From NCBI RefSeq assembly GCF_000423645.1, contig NZ_AUIJ01000023.1, positions 1 through 42,763 of the forward strand: 42,763 nt of DNA, in the 5' to 3' direction. The stretch is from Sediminimonas qiaohouensis DSM 21189 (GTDB lineage: Bacteria > Pseudomonadota > Alphaproteobacteria > Rhodobacterales > Rhodobacteraceae). This document shows, in pieces, positions 16,938-24,706 of this stretch. A program made the position numbers and the translations under genes. A model generated the notes under the pieces. That model saw nothing but the letters and a program-made list of their open reading frames with translations. It was not told the origin of the DNA and did no database searches. How positions within the stretch are numbered: position 1 is the stretch's first letter; every line of letters begins with the position of its first letter.

Positions 16938-17144
16938 TCAGGCGGCGGTTGGCAGGTGGCACAGCTCTTCGCCGCCCAGCATCGATGTCACGCAGACCCC
17001 GGCATCGGTTTCCTTGAGCTTGTAGCCATACCCGGCCAGGCGGTGTTTCCATTCGCGGGGGGAAACGGCCTTGCTGCGTTCGCGCAGGACAAAATCGCGG
17101 ATTTCGTTGGCCTCGGTGTCGTGCTTGATATGGTCGTTCAACAT
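16938..17144 (-). CDS. 68-residue protein of unknown function
   Basis: The start at 17144 is fixed by a very good ribosome binding site (CAGGAGGG, 8 bases upstream); the frame is open 18 codons further but without such a site. The product begins MLNDHIKHDTEANEIRDF and contains KHRLAGYGYKLKETDAG and GVCVTSMLGGEELCHLP. It has no signal peptide or membrane segment. Two Cys lie near the C-terminus. The sequence looks like a compact alpha/beta protein rather than random coding. I do not recognise it. It is convergent with the LOG gene. Confidence 0.65.
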   Translation of the reverse strand: MLNDHIKHDTEANEIRDFVLRERSKAVSPREWKHRLAGYGYKLKETDAGVCVTSMLGGEELCHLPTAA

Positions 17145-17266
17145 TGTGATGCCCTCCTGCATCTGGGTTTCGATACAGGCACGCTGCGCGCCCAGCATGG
17201 CAACAATTCATCCGGATTGAGGCAATTGAACGGCGATCTGTGAACAATAATGGCGGCACAGGCCTG

Positions 17267-17980
17267 TCACGCGTCGCGGTGCACGGCCTGTAACTGCCCG
17301 CGCGCCTCGTCATGTGCACGTGCGGCGCGCACCAGCGCGCGGAAAAGGGCCTGCTGGCGGCGAGCGTAGAACAGGTGCTCGGGATGCCACTGCACCCCGA
17401 TGGCAAACGGATCGCTGTCGCGCTCGATCGCCTGAATCATCCCGCCGCGATCGCGCGCCGCCACGCGCAGGCCCTTGCCAAGGCTATCTACCGATTGGCT
17501 ATGGAGGGCATTGACCGTCATCGGCTCGGCCCCGGCGAGGGCGGATAACAGGCTACCCGCCTCAAGGTGCACGATCTTGCGCGGCAGGATGGTCCAGCGC
17601 CTGTCGCTGGCGGTGTAGGTGCCATAGGCGTCCTGATGCAGCGTGCCGCCCAGCGCCACGTTGATCATCTGGCTGCCGCGGCAGATTCCCAGAACCGGCA
17701 GGCCCGCCTTTGTGGCGTCGCGCACAAGGCGTTGCTCCAATGCGTCGCGGTCATGATCCAGCCGCGCCGAGGTCACCAGCCGCCCGCCATAAAGATCGGG
17801 CGATATGTCGTCCCCGCCGCCGATCACCAGCCCATCCACGTCGGCGACGTCGGGGCGGTGGTCGCCCGGGCTCCAGCGGCGGGCGCGTCCGCCGGCCATC
17901 CAGATGTTGAAGGCGATCAGCGGAAAGATGCGCCATCCCGAGCGCCGTGACACCGTGACACCGATCAGGGGACGCGTCAT
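17267..17980 (-). CDS. Class I glutamine amidotransferase-like peptidase (C26 family)
   Basis: 237 residues. The fold is that of gamma-glutamyl-GABA hydrolase PuuD and relatives: DGLVIGGGDDISPDLYG near residue 50, nucleophile C100 in GICRGSQMINVALGG, and the His/Glu pair H199 and E201 in VQWHPEHLF. Such enzymes hydrolyse gamma-glutamyl amide bonds. The ATG (17978-17980) overlaps the stop of the upstream amidoligase gene as ATGA, so the two are translated together. Compared with PuuD it is short before the GGGDD motif (WRIFPLIAFNIWM). The likely job is to remove or recycle the glutamyl group attached by the amidoligase; this is an inference from context. Confidence 0.85.
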   Translation of the reverse strand: MTRPLIGVTVSRRSGWRIFPLIAFNIWMAGGRARRWSPGDHRPDVADVDGLVIGGGDDISPDLYGGRLVTSARLDHDRDALEQRLVRDATKAGLPVLGICRGSQMINVALGGTLHQDAYGTYTASDRRWTILPRKIVHLEAGSLLSALAGAEPMTVNALHSQSVDSLGKGLRVAARDRGGMIQAIERDSDPFAIGVQWHPEHLFYARRQQALFRALVRAARAHDEARGQLQAVHRDA

Positions 17981-18957
17981 GCCGGGCGCACCCCGCCCGC
18001 ATCGTCCAGTCGCGCCCGGTGCAATATGGCACCGGCGCGATCCGCCCAGTGTTGCCGCAGCAGGGTCAGGGCACCGTGATCGTCCAACCACGCATCCGCC
18101 AACGCCCCCAGCAGCGCGGTGTCGGCCGCTACCCGCTCGACCGTGATCCAGCGCTGCCATTCCTGCGCGATGGACCAATCGGGATTGTCGATGCGGCTAT
18201 CGGGCAGGCGGAAATGAAAGGCGGGCCGCGCTGATGTGGCCTTGGGCAAGGTATGCGCGACCAGATCGGGGCGCAGATGTGCAAAGATCGGCAGCATGTC
18301 GAGGCCGCGGTTCCGCGTCGGGGTACGTTGCAGGTAGAGGGTGATCACATCGGTCAGCGTCGCATCGGGGCCAAGCCCAATCAACCCGCGCACGAAATCC
18401 GTTGGGTACGGGTCGGAGAACGGTAGAACGCGGCGCGACTCGTCGATCGGGTTGGCGCTGCGCATCCAGTCTTCGATCAGGGCATAGGCCAGCAAAGGCC
18501 GCACGATATCGGCATCACGATCCGAGGCAATCTCGATATTGAGGTGCAGGCCGAAGCCGAACAGCAAGCCGCCCTCACTCCCCAGTGCGCCGGCATGACG
18601 CAGCGCGTCGCAAAGCCCCACAAGCGCCTTCAGCCCGTTCATGTCAAGCGGATCGGTCACGATCTCGACCGGGATCACCTCGCGCCCGATCTCAAGCGCG
18701 AAATCGCGCAGGGCGCTGCGCTCGGCCTTGCGCAGGAAGATGTCCAGATACACCTCGATCTTGCCGATACTGCTCTGCGTGATGGTCCAGAAGGGGCCAT
18801 CCCCTTGGGTGGCTATGCCGCCCAACGTGGCGGTGCAGACCTCGGCCACGCACGCCTCGGACAGGCCGCCAAGCTCGATCTCGACCCCGGTTTTGCGCGG
18901 CTTCCCATCCGCATTGAGCGGCGTGGGGAGGGGGGCGAAATCGGGGTCGTCGGGCAT
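17977..18957 (-). CDS. Amidoligase of the COOH-NH2 ligase superfamily (Amidoligase_2, PF12224-like)
   Basis: 326 residues from ATG at 18957, with AGGA about 8 bases upstream; 74 further open codons upstream have no protein-like character. The family begins with a glutamate pair in the first strand: here KTGVEIELGGLS with E26 and E28. Further family-like features are GKIEVYLD, PVEIVTDPL, GFGLHLNIEI with a His-x-Asn pair, ESRRVLPFSDPYP and FHFRLPDSRID. These enzymes share the glutamine-synthetase/GCS fold and join an amine to a carboxylate using ATP. Computational work by Aravind and co-workers linked them to amidotransferase-like peptidases, as here. The substrate is unknown. Confidence 0.8.
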   Translation of the reverse strand: MPDDPDFAPLPTPLNADGKPRKTGVEIELGGLSEACVAEVCTATLGGIATQGDGPFWTITQSSIGKIEVYLDIFLRKAERSALRDFALEIGREVIPVEIVTDPLDMNGLKALVGLCDALRHAGALGSEGGLLFGFGLHLNIEIASDRDADIVRPLLAYALIEDWMRSANPIDESRRVLPFSDPYPTDFVRGLIGLGPDATLTDVITLYLQRTPTRNRGLDMLPIFAHLRPDLVAHTLPKATSARPAFHFRLPDSRIDNPDWSIAQEWQRWITVERVAADTALLGALADAWLDDHGALTLLRQHWADRAGAILHRARLDDAGGVRPA

Positions 18958-19113
18958 GGACGGTATCCTTGGCGGTGCGGCCTGAACGCTGCGGCGAGTG
19001 TACACACCTGACACGAGGTGCCAATGGCCTGTCGCTGACATCTGGTGACCGGCCGAGGAACCGCGCATCGGCGGGCCGCGGTGCGGCGATCCTACGCTGG
19101 TGGAGTGCGCTTT

Positions 19114-19311
19114 ATGCCCGCCAAATCCGAAAAACCTCAGAGCATTGCGCAGGTGGCAGCCAAATCGCCGTGCCGTCACGCCGGAGGCGTGCCGATGATG
19201 GGCGGCGCCCCCGCGGGGCGACGTGCGGCCCGGCGCTGCGCGGCGGCGCTACGCGCCCTGATTTCGCGCATTGGTGCCAGGCCGAAACCAGACCCCCACT
19301 GCCGGACATAA
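19114..19311 (+). CDS. Possible small basic protein (65 residues)
   Basis: The 358-bp gap between the amidoligase gene and rlmN (18958-19315) contains one frame worth noting. ATG at 19114 is preceded by GGAG with 8-base spacing. The product starts MPAKSEKPQSIAQVAAKSP, is strongly basic, and has an Arg/Ala-rich helix-like middle (RRAARRCAAALRALISR). Third-position GC is lower than in the neighbouring genes, which argues against it. A CACGCC/GGCGTG hairpin (19177-19182 with 19186-19191) lies inside. It is divergent from the amidoligase and convergent with rlmN. It may be a real peptide, or simply leader DNA. The same gap has the palindrome GTGTACAC (18998-19005) just upstream of the amidoligase, a possible operator. 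Confidence 0.25.
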   Translation: MPAKSEKPQSIAQVAAKSPCRHAGGVPMMGGAPAGRRAARRCAAALRALISRIGARPKPDPHCRT

Positions 19312-19315
19312 CCCC

Positions 19316-20497
19316 CTAGCCCAGGCCGCTTTCGGCCTCGATCTGGCGGCGGGATTTGCGTTCGCGTTCGCTGGCCGATTTCAACTGTCCGCAGGCGGCC
19401 ATGATATCCTCGCCGCGCGGGGTGCGGATGGGGCTGGCATAACCGGCCTTGTAGATGATGTCGGCAAAGGCGTGGATGCGGTTGTTCGACGACCGCTTGT
19501 AGGGGGCGCCGGGCCATTCGTTGAACGGGATCAGGTTGATCTTGGCCGGGATGCCCTCGATCAGCTTGACCAGGCGGCGCGCGTCTTCGTCGCTATCGTT
19601 GACGCCCTCCAGCATCACGTATTCGAACGTGATCCGTTCAGAGTTGGACGCCTTGGGATATTCGCGCAGCGCGTCCAGAAGCGTTTCAATGTTCCAACGC
19701 TTGTTGATCGGCACCAGCTTGTCGCGCACCTCGTCCGTGGTGGCGTGAAAGCTGACCGCCAAGAGGCAGCCGATTTCGCGCGCGGTGCGGGCGATCTCGG
19801 GCACGACGCCGCTGGTGGACAGGGTGATACGCCGCCGGCTAAGCGATATGCCCTCGCCGTCCATCGCGATCTTCATCGCGTCGCGCACGTTGGCGAAGTT
19901 ATAAAGCGGCTCGCCCATGCCCATAAGCACGATGTTGGACAAAAGGCGCGTCTCGTCCTTCGGCTCGCCGGGTTTGGGCCATTCACCAAGATCGTCGCGC
20001 GCCATCATGATCTGGCCGACGATCTCACCGGCCGTCAGGTTGCGTACCAGCTTTTGCGTGCCGGTATGGCAGAACGAACAGGTCAGGGTGCACCCGACCT
20101 GCGAGGAGACGCAAAGCGTGCCGCGCCCTTCCTCGGGGATATATACGACCTCGACCTCGTGACCGCCGGCGATCCGAACCAGGTACTTGCGGGTTCCATC
20201 CTCGCTGACTTGGCGGCTGACCATCTCGGGGATTTCGATCACGAAGGCCGCGTCCAGATCGGCGCGGTACGCCTTGGAAAGGTTGGTCATCTCGGCAAAG
20301 TCGCGCACGCCCCACTGGTAGATCCACTGCCAGATCTGCCCGACACGCATCTTGGCCTGCCGCTCAGTGGTGCCCATCGCGATCAGTGCCTCGCGCATCT
20401 GGTCGCGAGTCATCGCGACGAGGTTGACCTTCCCCTCCTGCGGCAGCTTGCGCGGGAGTGTCATCACGTCCTGAGTTATCGGAGCCTTGGCCGTCAT
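19316..20497 (-). CDS. rlmN: Dual-specificity rRNA/tRNA adenine C2-methyltransferase RlmN
   Basis: 393 residues. It is a radical-SAM enzyme that methylates C2 of A2503 in 23S rRNA and A37 in some tRNAs. The 4Fe-4S cluster motif is CxxxCxxC at C136, C140 and C143 ([13 protein letters not shown]). The methyl-carrying Cys is C369 in IMAACGQL near the C-terminus. Other hallmarks are [11 protein letters not shown] and [10 protein letters not shown]. The N-terminal domain is helical (about 25-100). It is slightly longer than E. coli RlmN (384). The upstream gene (20603-21130) has the same direction with a 105-bp gap. Confidence 0.96.
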   Translation of the reverse strand: MTAKAPITQDVMTLPRKLPQEGKVNLVAMTRDQMREALIAMGTTERQAKMRVGQIWQWIYQWGVRDFAEMTNLSKAYRADLDAAFVIEIPEMVSRQVSEDGTRKYLVRIAGGHEVEVVYIPEEGRGTLCVSSQVGCTLTCSFCHTGTQKLVRNLTAGEIVGQIMMARDDLGEWPKPGEPKDETRLLSNIVLMGMGEPLYNFANVRDAMKIAMDGEGISLSRRRITLSTSGVVPEIARTAREIGCLLAVSFHATTDEVRDKLVPINKRWNIETLLDALREYPKASNSERITFEYVMLEGVNDSDEDARRLVKLIEGIPAKINLIPFNEWPGAPYKRSSNNRIHAFADIIYKAGYASPIRTPRGEDIMAACGQLKSASERERKSRRQIEAESGLG

Positions 20498-20602
20498 TGC
20501 GCATTCATCCCATGAAGTGAAGCCGCCCCCTTACAGGATTCGGCCCCGAAAGCCAAAGCAAACTTTGACCTCTCCGCGGATCACCGCGCGCGGCGCATCC
20601 GG

Positions 20603-21130
20603 TTATTGGCAGCGCTTCTCGGCCTCTTCCAGCGCCGCGGTGAACCCCAGAAGCGAAAACTCGTCCTCGGTCTTGGTCCCGCGCGAGGACATGGCGGTGA
20701 GCGTCGCCTTGGTTCCGGCCTTCATCGCCGCGATGATCTTGGCATCGTCGTCCGATGACGCGGGCCAAGCCCATTCGCCCTCGGTAAACAGATCGAAATC
20801 GGTGCCGTCGACATCAAGGTTCACGGTGGACCCTTCATCGAAAGGGTAGCCGCCGGTGAAGGTGACTTGCCCGGTGACATCGGCCTCGGGGCGGTAGAAC
20901 GCCATCAACAGGATCTCGCCGCGCCGCACGGATACGACGCGCCCATCGCGTGTGTTGACGGTTTTCTTGGGCGAGGAAACCGCCCAGCATTCCTTGGGAT
21001 CGGAATCCTCGAAAACGCTCCAGTCGGTTTTGGCCGCGACCTGATTGTCGCTTTCTTCCTGCGCGAGCGCGCCCGACGCCACAAACGCCATCGCCACACC
21101 GGCCAAACCACCTGCAATTCGTGAAATCAT
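20603..21130 (-). CDS. Invasion-associated locus B (IalB) family protein
   Basis: 175 residues from ATG at 21130, preceded by GGAGG 9-10 bases upstream. A signal peptide covers residues 1-23 and is cut after SGALAQ. The mature part has the IalB pattern: TDWSVFEDSDPKECWAVS, RGEILLMAFYRP and VNLDVDGTDFDLFTEGEWAW, with Cys residues near both ends that could pair. IalB is a periplasmic protein first described in Bartonella as aiding erythrocyte entry; free-living relatives are common and their role is unclear. It lies upstream of rlmN in the same direction and is divergent from the asparaginase gene. Confidence 0.85.
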   Translation of the reverse strand: MISRIAGGLAGVAMAFVASGALAQEESDNQVAAKTDWSVFEDSDPKECWAVSSPKKTVNTRDGRVVSVRRGEILLMAFYRPEADVTGQVTFTGGYPFDEGSTVNLDVDGTDFDLFTEGEWAWPASSDDDAKIIAAMKAGTKATLTAMSSRGTKTEDEFSLLGFTAALEEAEKRCQ

Positions 21131-21315
21131 CGTCCAGCCTCCAGCCGTCCTAGCCTCAATACCTCGGGGCCCATGCATGCCTGTTCCGACATCTTGCACA
21201 AGGGCCATTTCCTTCTCGACAGTGCTACATTAGCCTGAAACAGACCACCAGAGAAAGAGCAATTGGCGAATTTTCGCTATCGCCAGAACAGACCCGTCGA
21301 AAGGACCAACCGCCA

Positions 21316-22314
21316 ATGACACACCCCGTTCCACTGGCAGAAATATGGCGCGGCCCATTCCTGGAAAGCGTGCACAGCGGTCATGCCGTCGTATGCGACG
21401 CCGGCGGCGAGGTGGTGCATGCCTGGGGCGATCCCACGGCGACCGTGCTGCCCCGGTCATCGGCCAAGATGATACAGGCGCTGCCGCTGGTGGAAAGCGG
21501 CGCGGCCGACGCCGCCAGTTTGTGGCAAGAGCATCTGGCGCTGGCCTGCGCCAGCCATCAGGGCGCGGATATCCACACCCGCCGGGTGCGCGGCTGGCTG
21601 GAGCATATCGGCATGAGGGACAGCGATTTCCGCTGCGGCGCGCAGGTGCCCGCGGACACGGACGCGGCGCATGCGCTGATCCGCGAAAATGCGCGACCCT
21701 GCCAGTTTCACAACAACTGTTCCGGCAAACATAGCGGGTTCCTGACCCTGAACAGGCATCTGGGCGCAGGTCCGGAGTATATCGAGCCGGACCACCCCGT
21801 GCAGAAAGCGGTGCGCGAGGCGTTCGAGGATGTCACCGGGCAAGATAGCCCCGGCTACGGGATCGACGGGTGCTCGGCCCCGAATTTCGCAACGTCGCTG
21901 AACGGCATGGCCCGCGCGATGGCGTTCTTTGCGGCAGCCCGCACCGACGACAGCGCCCCCCGCGCCAGCGCCGCCGCGCGGCTGCGCGAAGCGATGGCGG
22001 CCTATCCCGAGCTGGTCGCGGGCGAGGGACGCGCCTGCACAGAGTTGATGCGCGCAGCAGGGGGGCGCGTTGCCCTCAAGACGGGGGCAGAGGCGTTTTT
22101 CGTCGCCATGATCCCCGAGAAAAAGCTGGGCGTGGCCCTGAAGGTGGCCGATGGCGGAACACGCGGGGCGGAATGCGCCATCGCCGCGATATTGGTCAAG
22201 CTGGGCGTACTGGAGCCAGAGCACCCCGCCACCCGCAAGCGCATGAACGCACCGATCCGGAACTGGCGGGGAATCGAGACCGGCATGATACGGCCATCGG
22301 CGGAGATGGCGTAG
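21316..22314 (+). CDS. L-asparaginase, Rhizobium etli AnsA/ReAV-type (PF06089)
   Basis: 332 residues. It hydrolyses L-asparagine to aspartate and ammonia but is unrelated to E. coli asparaginases. The residues known to be important in the R. etli ReAV enzyme are visible at nearly the same numbers: S48 and K51 in PRSSAKMIQ, C135 and K138 in NNCSGKHSGF, and C186 in GIDGCSAPNF, the last corresponding to ReAV C189 and, with C135 and K138, forming the zinc site there. There is no signal peptide, so it is cytoplasmic. The gene stands alone, divergent from the IalB-like gene, with no regulator or transporter nearby. Confidence 0.88.
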   Translation: MTHPVPLAEIWRGPFLESVHSGHAVVCDAGGEVVHAWGDPTATVLPRSSAKMIQALPLVESGAADAASLWQEHLALACASHQGADIHTRRVRGWLEHIGMRDSDFRCGAQVPADTDAAHALIRENARPCQFHNNCSGKHSGFLTLNRHLGAGPEYIEPDHPVQKAVREAFEDVTGQDSPGYGIDGCSAPNFATSLNGMARAMAFFAAARTDDSAPRASAAARLREAMAAYPELVAGEGRACTELMRAAGGRVALKTGAEAFFVAMIPEKKLGVALKVADGGTRGAECAIAAILVKLGVLEPEHPATRKRMNAPIRNWRGIETGMIRPSAEMA

Positions 22315-22549
22315 CAAAGGTGGATTTCCGCCCAAATCGCGCACAGCCCCAAGCGACGTCCTGCCATCCGCGATGACACGCATTTGTCGCGGCAGTTCAT
22401 CGCCGAGGCAAATCACCCGTTTCGGCCCCTTTCCGCACGATTGAGGCCCCAGCGGGACGACAGGGCAGACAGCCCCGCATACGCCCGGCAGGGTCTGTTT
22501 CCGGGGGCGATTGAACCCCCGATGCAGTAACCCTAACAGGAGCAGAAAC

Positions 22550-22807
22550 ATGTTCAGGAAAATGACTGTCACAACCCTCACCCTCGCCCTCGGCCTGCCG
22601 GGAGTCGTTCTGGCCGAGACCGGAGCGAAGATGGATGCCGATGGCGATGGCATGGTGACGACATCCGAGTTCGAGCAAGCCTACCCAGAGGCCGATCCCA
22701 ACACCTTTGCCACGATCGATGCCAACGGCGACGGCGCGCTAAGCGCCGAGGAAATCGAAGTGGCGAAGGCCGACGGCACCCTGCCCGAAATGGACTCGGA
22801 AGGCTGA
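22550..22807 (+). CDS. Secreted EF-hand protein
   Basis: 85 residues from ATG at 22550, with AGGAG 7 bases upstream; an earlier TTG in frame has no such site. Signal peptide about residues 1-22, cut after VLA. Two EF-hand loops follow: DADGDGMVTTSE and DANGDGALSAEE, both with Asp or Asn at positions 1, 3 and 5 and Glu at 12, so two Ca2+ sites are likely. The mature protein is very acidic. It probably serves as a calcium-binding periplasmic or extracellular protein; its partner is unknown. It is monocistronic and ends 70 bases before a strong terminator. Confidence 0.8.
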   Translation: MFRKMTVTTLTLALGLPGVVLAETGAKMDADGDGMVTTSEFEQAYPEADPNTFATIDANGDGALSAEEIEVAKADGTLPEMDSEG

Positions 22808-22877
22808 TCTGCCTGCTTTTGCGACCGGGATGCGCGGTATTTTCCGCGCTTCCCTCCTCCCTGTCACACGCTTGTCC

Positions 22878-22910
22878 ACCCACCCAGGGCCCGGCCCTGG
22901 GTGGGTTTTC
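22878..22910 (+). terminator. Strong intrinsic terminator after the EF-hand gene
   Basis: Arms ACCCACCCAGGGCC (22878-22891) and GGCCCTGGGTGGGT (22893-22906) form a perfect 14-bp inverted repeat around a single base (the actual loop will be larger). TTTT follows at 22906-22909. This is the clearest terminator in the window. Confidence 0.85.
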
Positions 22911-23046
22911 AATACAAGGGGCCAATCCTGTTGTCCGGATGCCACTTCAAGCAGTTCCAAACGACGTGTAGGAAAAGCATACTCAGGACAGATCGACCAA
23001 TTTCCATATGACCACGATCATCCATAGCCACGGACAGGACACCCAT

Positions 23047-23670
23047 ATGAGTACCGACGCCGCATTCTGGGATAAGATCGCCGCGAAATACGCCGCGCGC
23101 AAGGTTGGCAACCCAACCGCATACGAGGAAACCCTGGCAGAGACGATCGCGCATCTGGGCGCGAATGATCGGGTTCTGGAGTTGGGCTGCGGCACGGGGA
23201 CCACCGCGCTAAAGCTTGCGCCGCACGTCAAATCCATGGTCGCCAGCGACATATCCACCGAGATGATCGCCATCGCGGAACAGAAACGGCAGGCAGAAGG
23301 GGCGGAGAATGTTCGCTTTGTCGCCGCGGGGCTTGCGGAGGCTGGCGCCGATGAAGGGCCCTTTGATACGGTGCTGGCCTTCAACCTGTTGCACCTGGTG
23401 GCCGATCTGGACGAGGCGCTTGCCACGATCCACGCGCGGATCAGGCCCGGGGGGCTGTTCATCTCGAAATCGGGGTGCATCGGCGAAATGAACGTGCTGT
23501 TCCGGCCGTTGATCCGGGCAATGCAGTTGATTGGGCGCGCACCCTATGTTCGCATCATGAAAAAGCCCGAATTGGAAGCCGCGATCGTTGGGGCGGGTTT
23601 TGTGCTGGAGCAGTCGCGGTGTTTTACTGGCGCGCCTGAATCGCTTTACATCGTTGCGCGTCGCCCGTGA
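23047..23670 (+). CDS. Class I SAM-dependent methyltransferase
   Basis: 207 residues from ATG at 23047 (MSTDAAFWDKIAAKY), with ACAGGA upstream; an ATG 39 bases earlier has no ribosome binding site. Motif I is VLELGCGTGTTALKL near residue 47, motif II contains VASDISTEMI, and the fourth strand FDTVLAFNLLHLV is also present. These are features of small UbiE/COQ5-like methyltransferases. The acceptor is unknown; the C-terminal part has LIRAMQLIGRAPYVRIM, which is hydrophobic and could form a lid or touch membrane. Its stop TGA directly abuts the serB stop on the other strand, forming TGATCA at 23668-23673. Confidence 0.82.
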   Translation: MSTDAAFWDKIAAKYAARKVGNPTAYEETLAETIAHLGANDRVLELGCGTGTTALKLAPHVKSMVASDISTEMIAIAEQKRQAEGAENVRFVAAGLAEAGADEGPFDTVLAFNLLHLVADLDEALATIHARIRPGGLFISKSGCIGEMNVLFRPLIRAMQLIGRAPYVRIMKKPELEAAIVGAGFVLEQSRCFTGAPESLYIVARRP

Positions 23671-24549
23671 TCACGTGCCGGCGAATTCGTCCCGCGCATA
23701 GCCTTGCAGGAACAGCAAAGCGGTCAGATCGCCGTGGTTGATGCGCACGTCGCATTGGGCGGCGACCGTCGGTTTGGCGTGCAACGCCACGCCGGTGCCG
23801 GCGCGTTCCAGCATGCCCAGATCGTTGGCCCCGTCGCCAACGGCGATCACGTCAGCCTCGGGGATATCCAGGTGTTTTGTCACCCGCTCCAGCGCGTTGA
23901 TCTTGGCGGCGCGGCCAAGGATGGGGTGCGCCACCTCGCCGGTGAGGCGGCCATCCTCGATCAGCAAGACATTGGCATGCGTCTCGTCAAAGCCAAGCAA
24001 CCGCCCGACATGGTGGGTAAAGGCCGTGAACCCGCCTGAGACCAGAACCGCGTAACCGCCCATCGCGCGCATCGTCGCGACCAGTTCCGGCCCACCGGGG
24101 GCCAGCGTGATGCGGGTTTCCAGCACACGGGCGATCACCGATTCGTCCAGGCCCCTGAGCAGGGAAACGCGCGCCTCCAGCGCCTCTTCGAAGTCCAGCT
24201 CGCCGTTCATCGCACGGGCGGTAATGCCTGCGACATGCGGCCCGACCCCGGCCTCGTCCGCCAGTTCGTCAATGCACTCCTGCCCGATCATGGTGCTGTC
24301 CATATCCGCCAAGAGCATCGTCTTGCGGCGGCCTTGCGCGGGCTGAATCACCAGGTCGACCCCCTTGCGTTGCCACGCCTCCCACGCCGGCCAGCGATCA
24401 TCGGGTACCTCGGGTAGCGTGAATTCCGCCGCCTCGCCCGGCGCCAGCCAGACGATATCGCCGCCCTGCCACGCGTCGCGCTGTGCGGCCACGGTGGCCT
24501 CGGTCAGGTGCGGCTGCTCCGGGTTGGTCAGGAGGGTGGCAATATACAT
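23671..24549 (-). CDS. serB: Phosphoserine phosphatase SerB
   Basis: 292 residues from ATG at 24549; the open frame continues 114 codons upstream but overlaps the serC leader and is not protein-like. It is the last step of serine synthesis. HAD fold: nucleophile D82 and acid D84 in LLADMDSTMIG, LVSGGFTAFT with the motif II Ser, and VGDGANDLGML with the Mg2+ ligands. The N-terminal region (about 1-75) corresponds to the ACT-like part of SerB but is degenerate. It is divergent from serC, 157 bases apart, so the three serine genes sit back to back. Confidence 0.95.
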   Translation of the reverse strand: MYIATLLTNPEQPHLTEATVAAQRDAWQGGDIVWLAPGEAAEFTLPEVPDDRWPAWEAWQRKGVDLVIQPAQGRRKTMLLADMDSTMIGQECIDELADEAGVGPHVAGITARAMNGELDFEEALEARVSLLRGLDESVIARVLETRITLAPGGPELVATMRAMGGYAVLVSGGFTAFTHHVGRLLGFDETHANVLLIEDGRLTGEVAHPILGRAAKINALERVTKHLDIPEADVIAVGDGANDLGMLERAGTGVALHAKPTVAAQCDVRINHGDLTALLFLQGYARDEFAGT

Positions 24550-24643
24550 GGCGAGTTTCCGATCGTAGCTGCTCGACGTCGTGAATGGACATTCAAGCGG
24601 CGCTATAGCGACATTTTTTCTGTTGTGAAACCCGGCAAACCTC

Positions 24644-24706
24644 GCTAACAGCGTCAGTGGGACACCCCTCCCCAACGAGGGGCGCTTATCTGGAAGGGTA
24701 GCAAAA
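24644..24706 (+). promoter_or_regulatory. Candidate serC leader RNA
   Basis: A hairpin CCCCTC (24665-24670), loop CCCAAC, GAGGGG (24677-24682) lies 24 bases before the serC start, followed by GCGCTTATCTGGAAGGGTAG with the ribosome binding site. A conserved cis-regulatory RNA, the serC motif (Rfam), was described by comparative genomics upstream of serC-serA in Alphaproteobacteria, and location, gene order and size match. I cannot align to the Rfam model here. About 50 bases upstream the palindrome CGCTATAGCG (24601-24610) is followed by ATTTTTT, which could be an additional early terminator or promoter part. Confidence 0.45.

Noticed and set aside
22503-22520. GGGGG/CCCCC hairpin before the EF-hand gene
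   Set aside because: Five-base G/C arms with an 8-base loop are expected often in DNA of this composition.
23008-23046. Earlier ATG for the methyltransferase
   Set aside because: No ribosome binding site precedes it, whereas the ATG at 23047 has ACAGGA and starts the family-like region.
23668-23673. TGATCA formed by the abutting stop codons of the methyltransferase and serB genes
   Set aside because: Zero-spacing convergent stops of this kind arise easily with TGA; it is noted in the features but carries no evident function.
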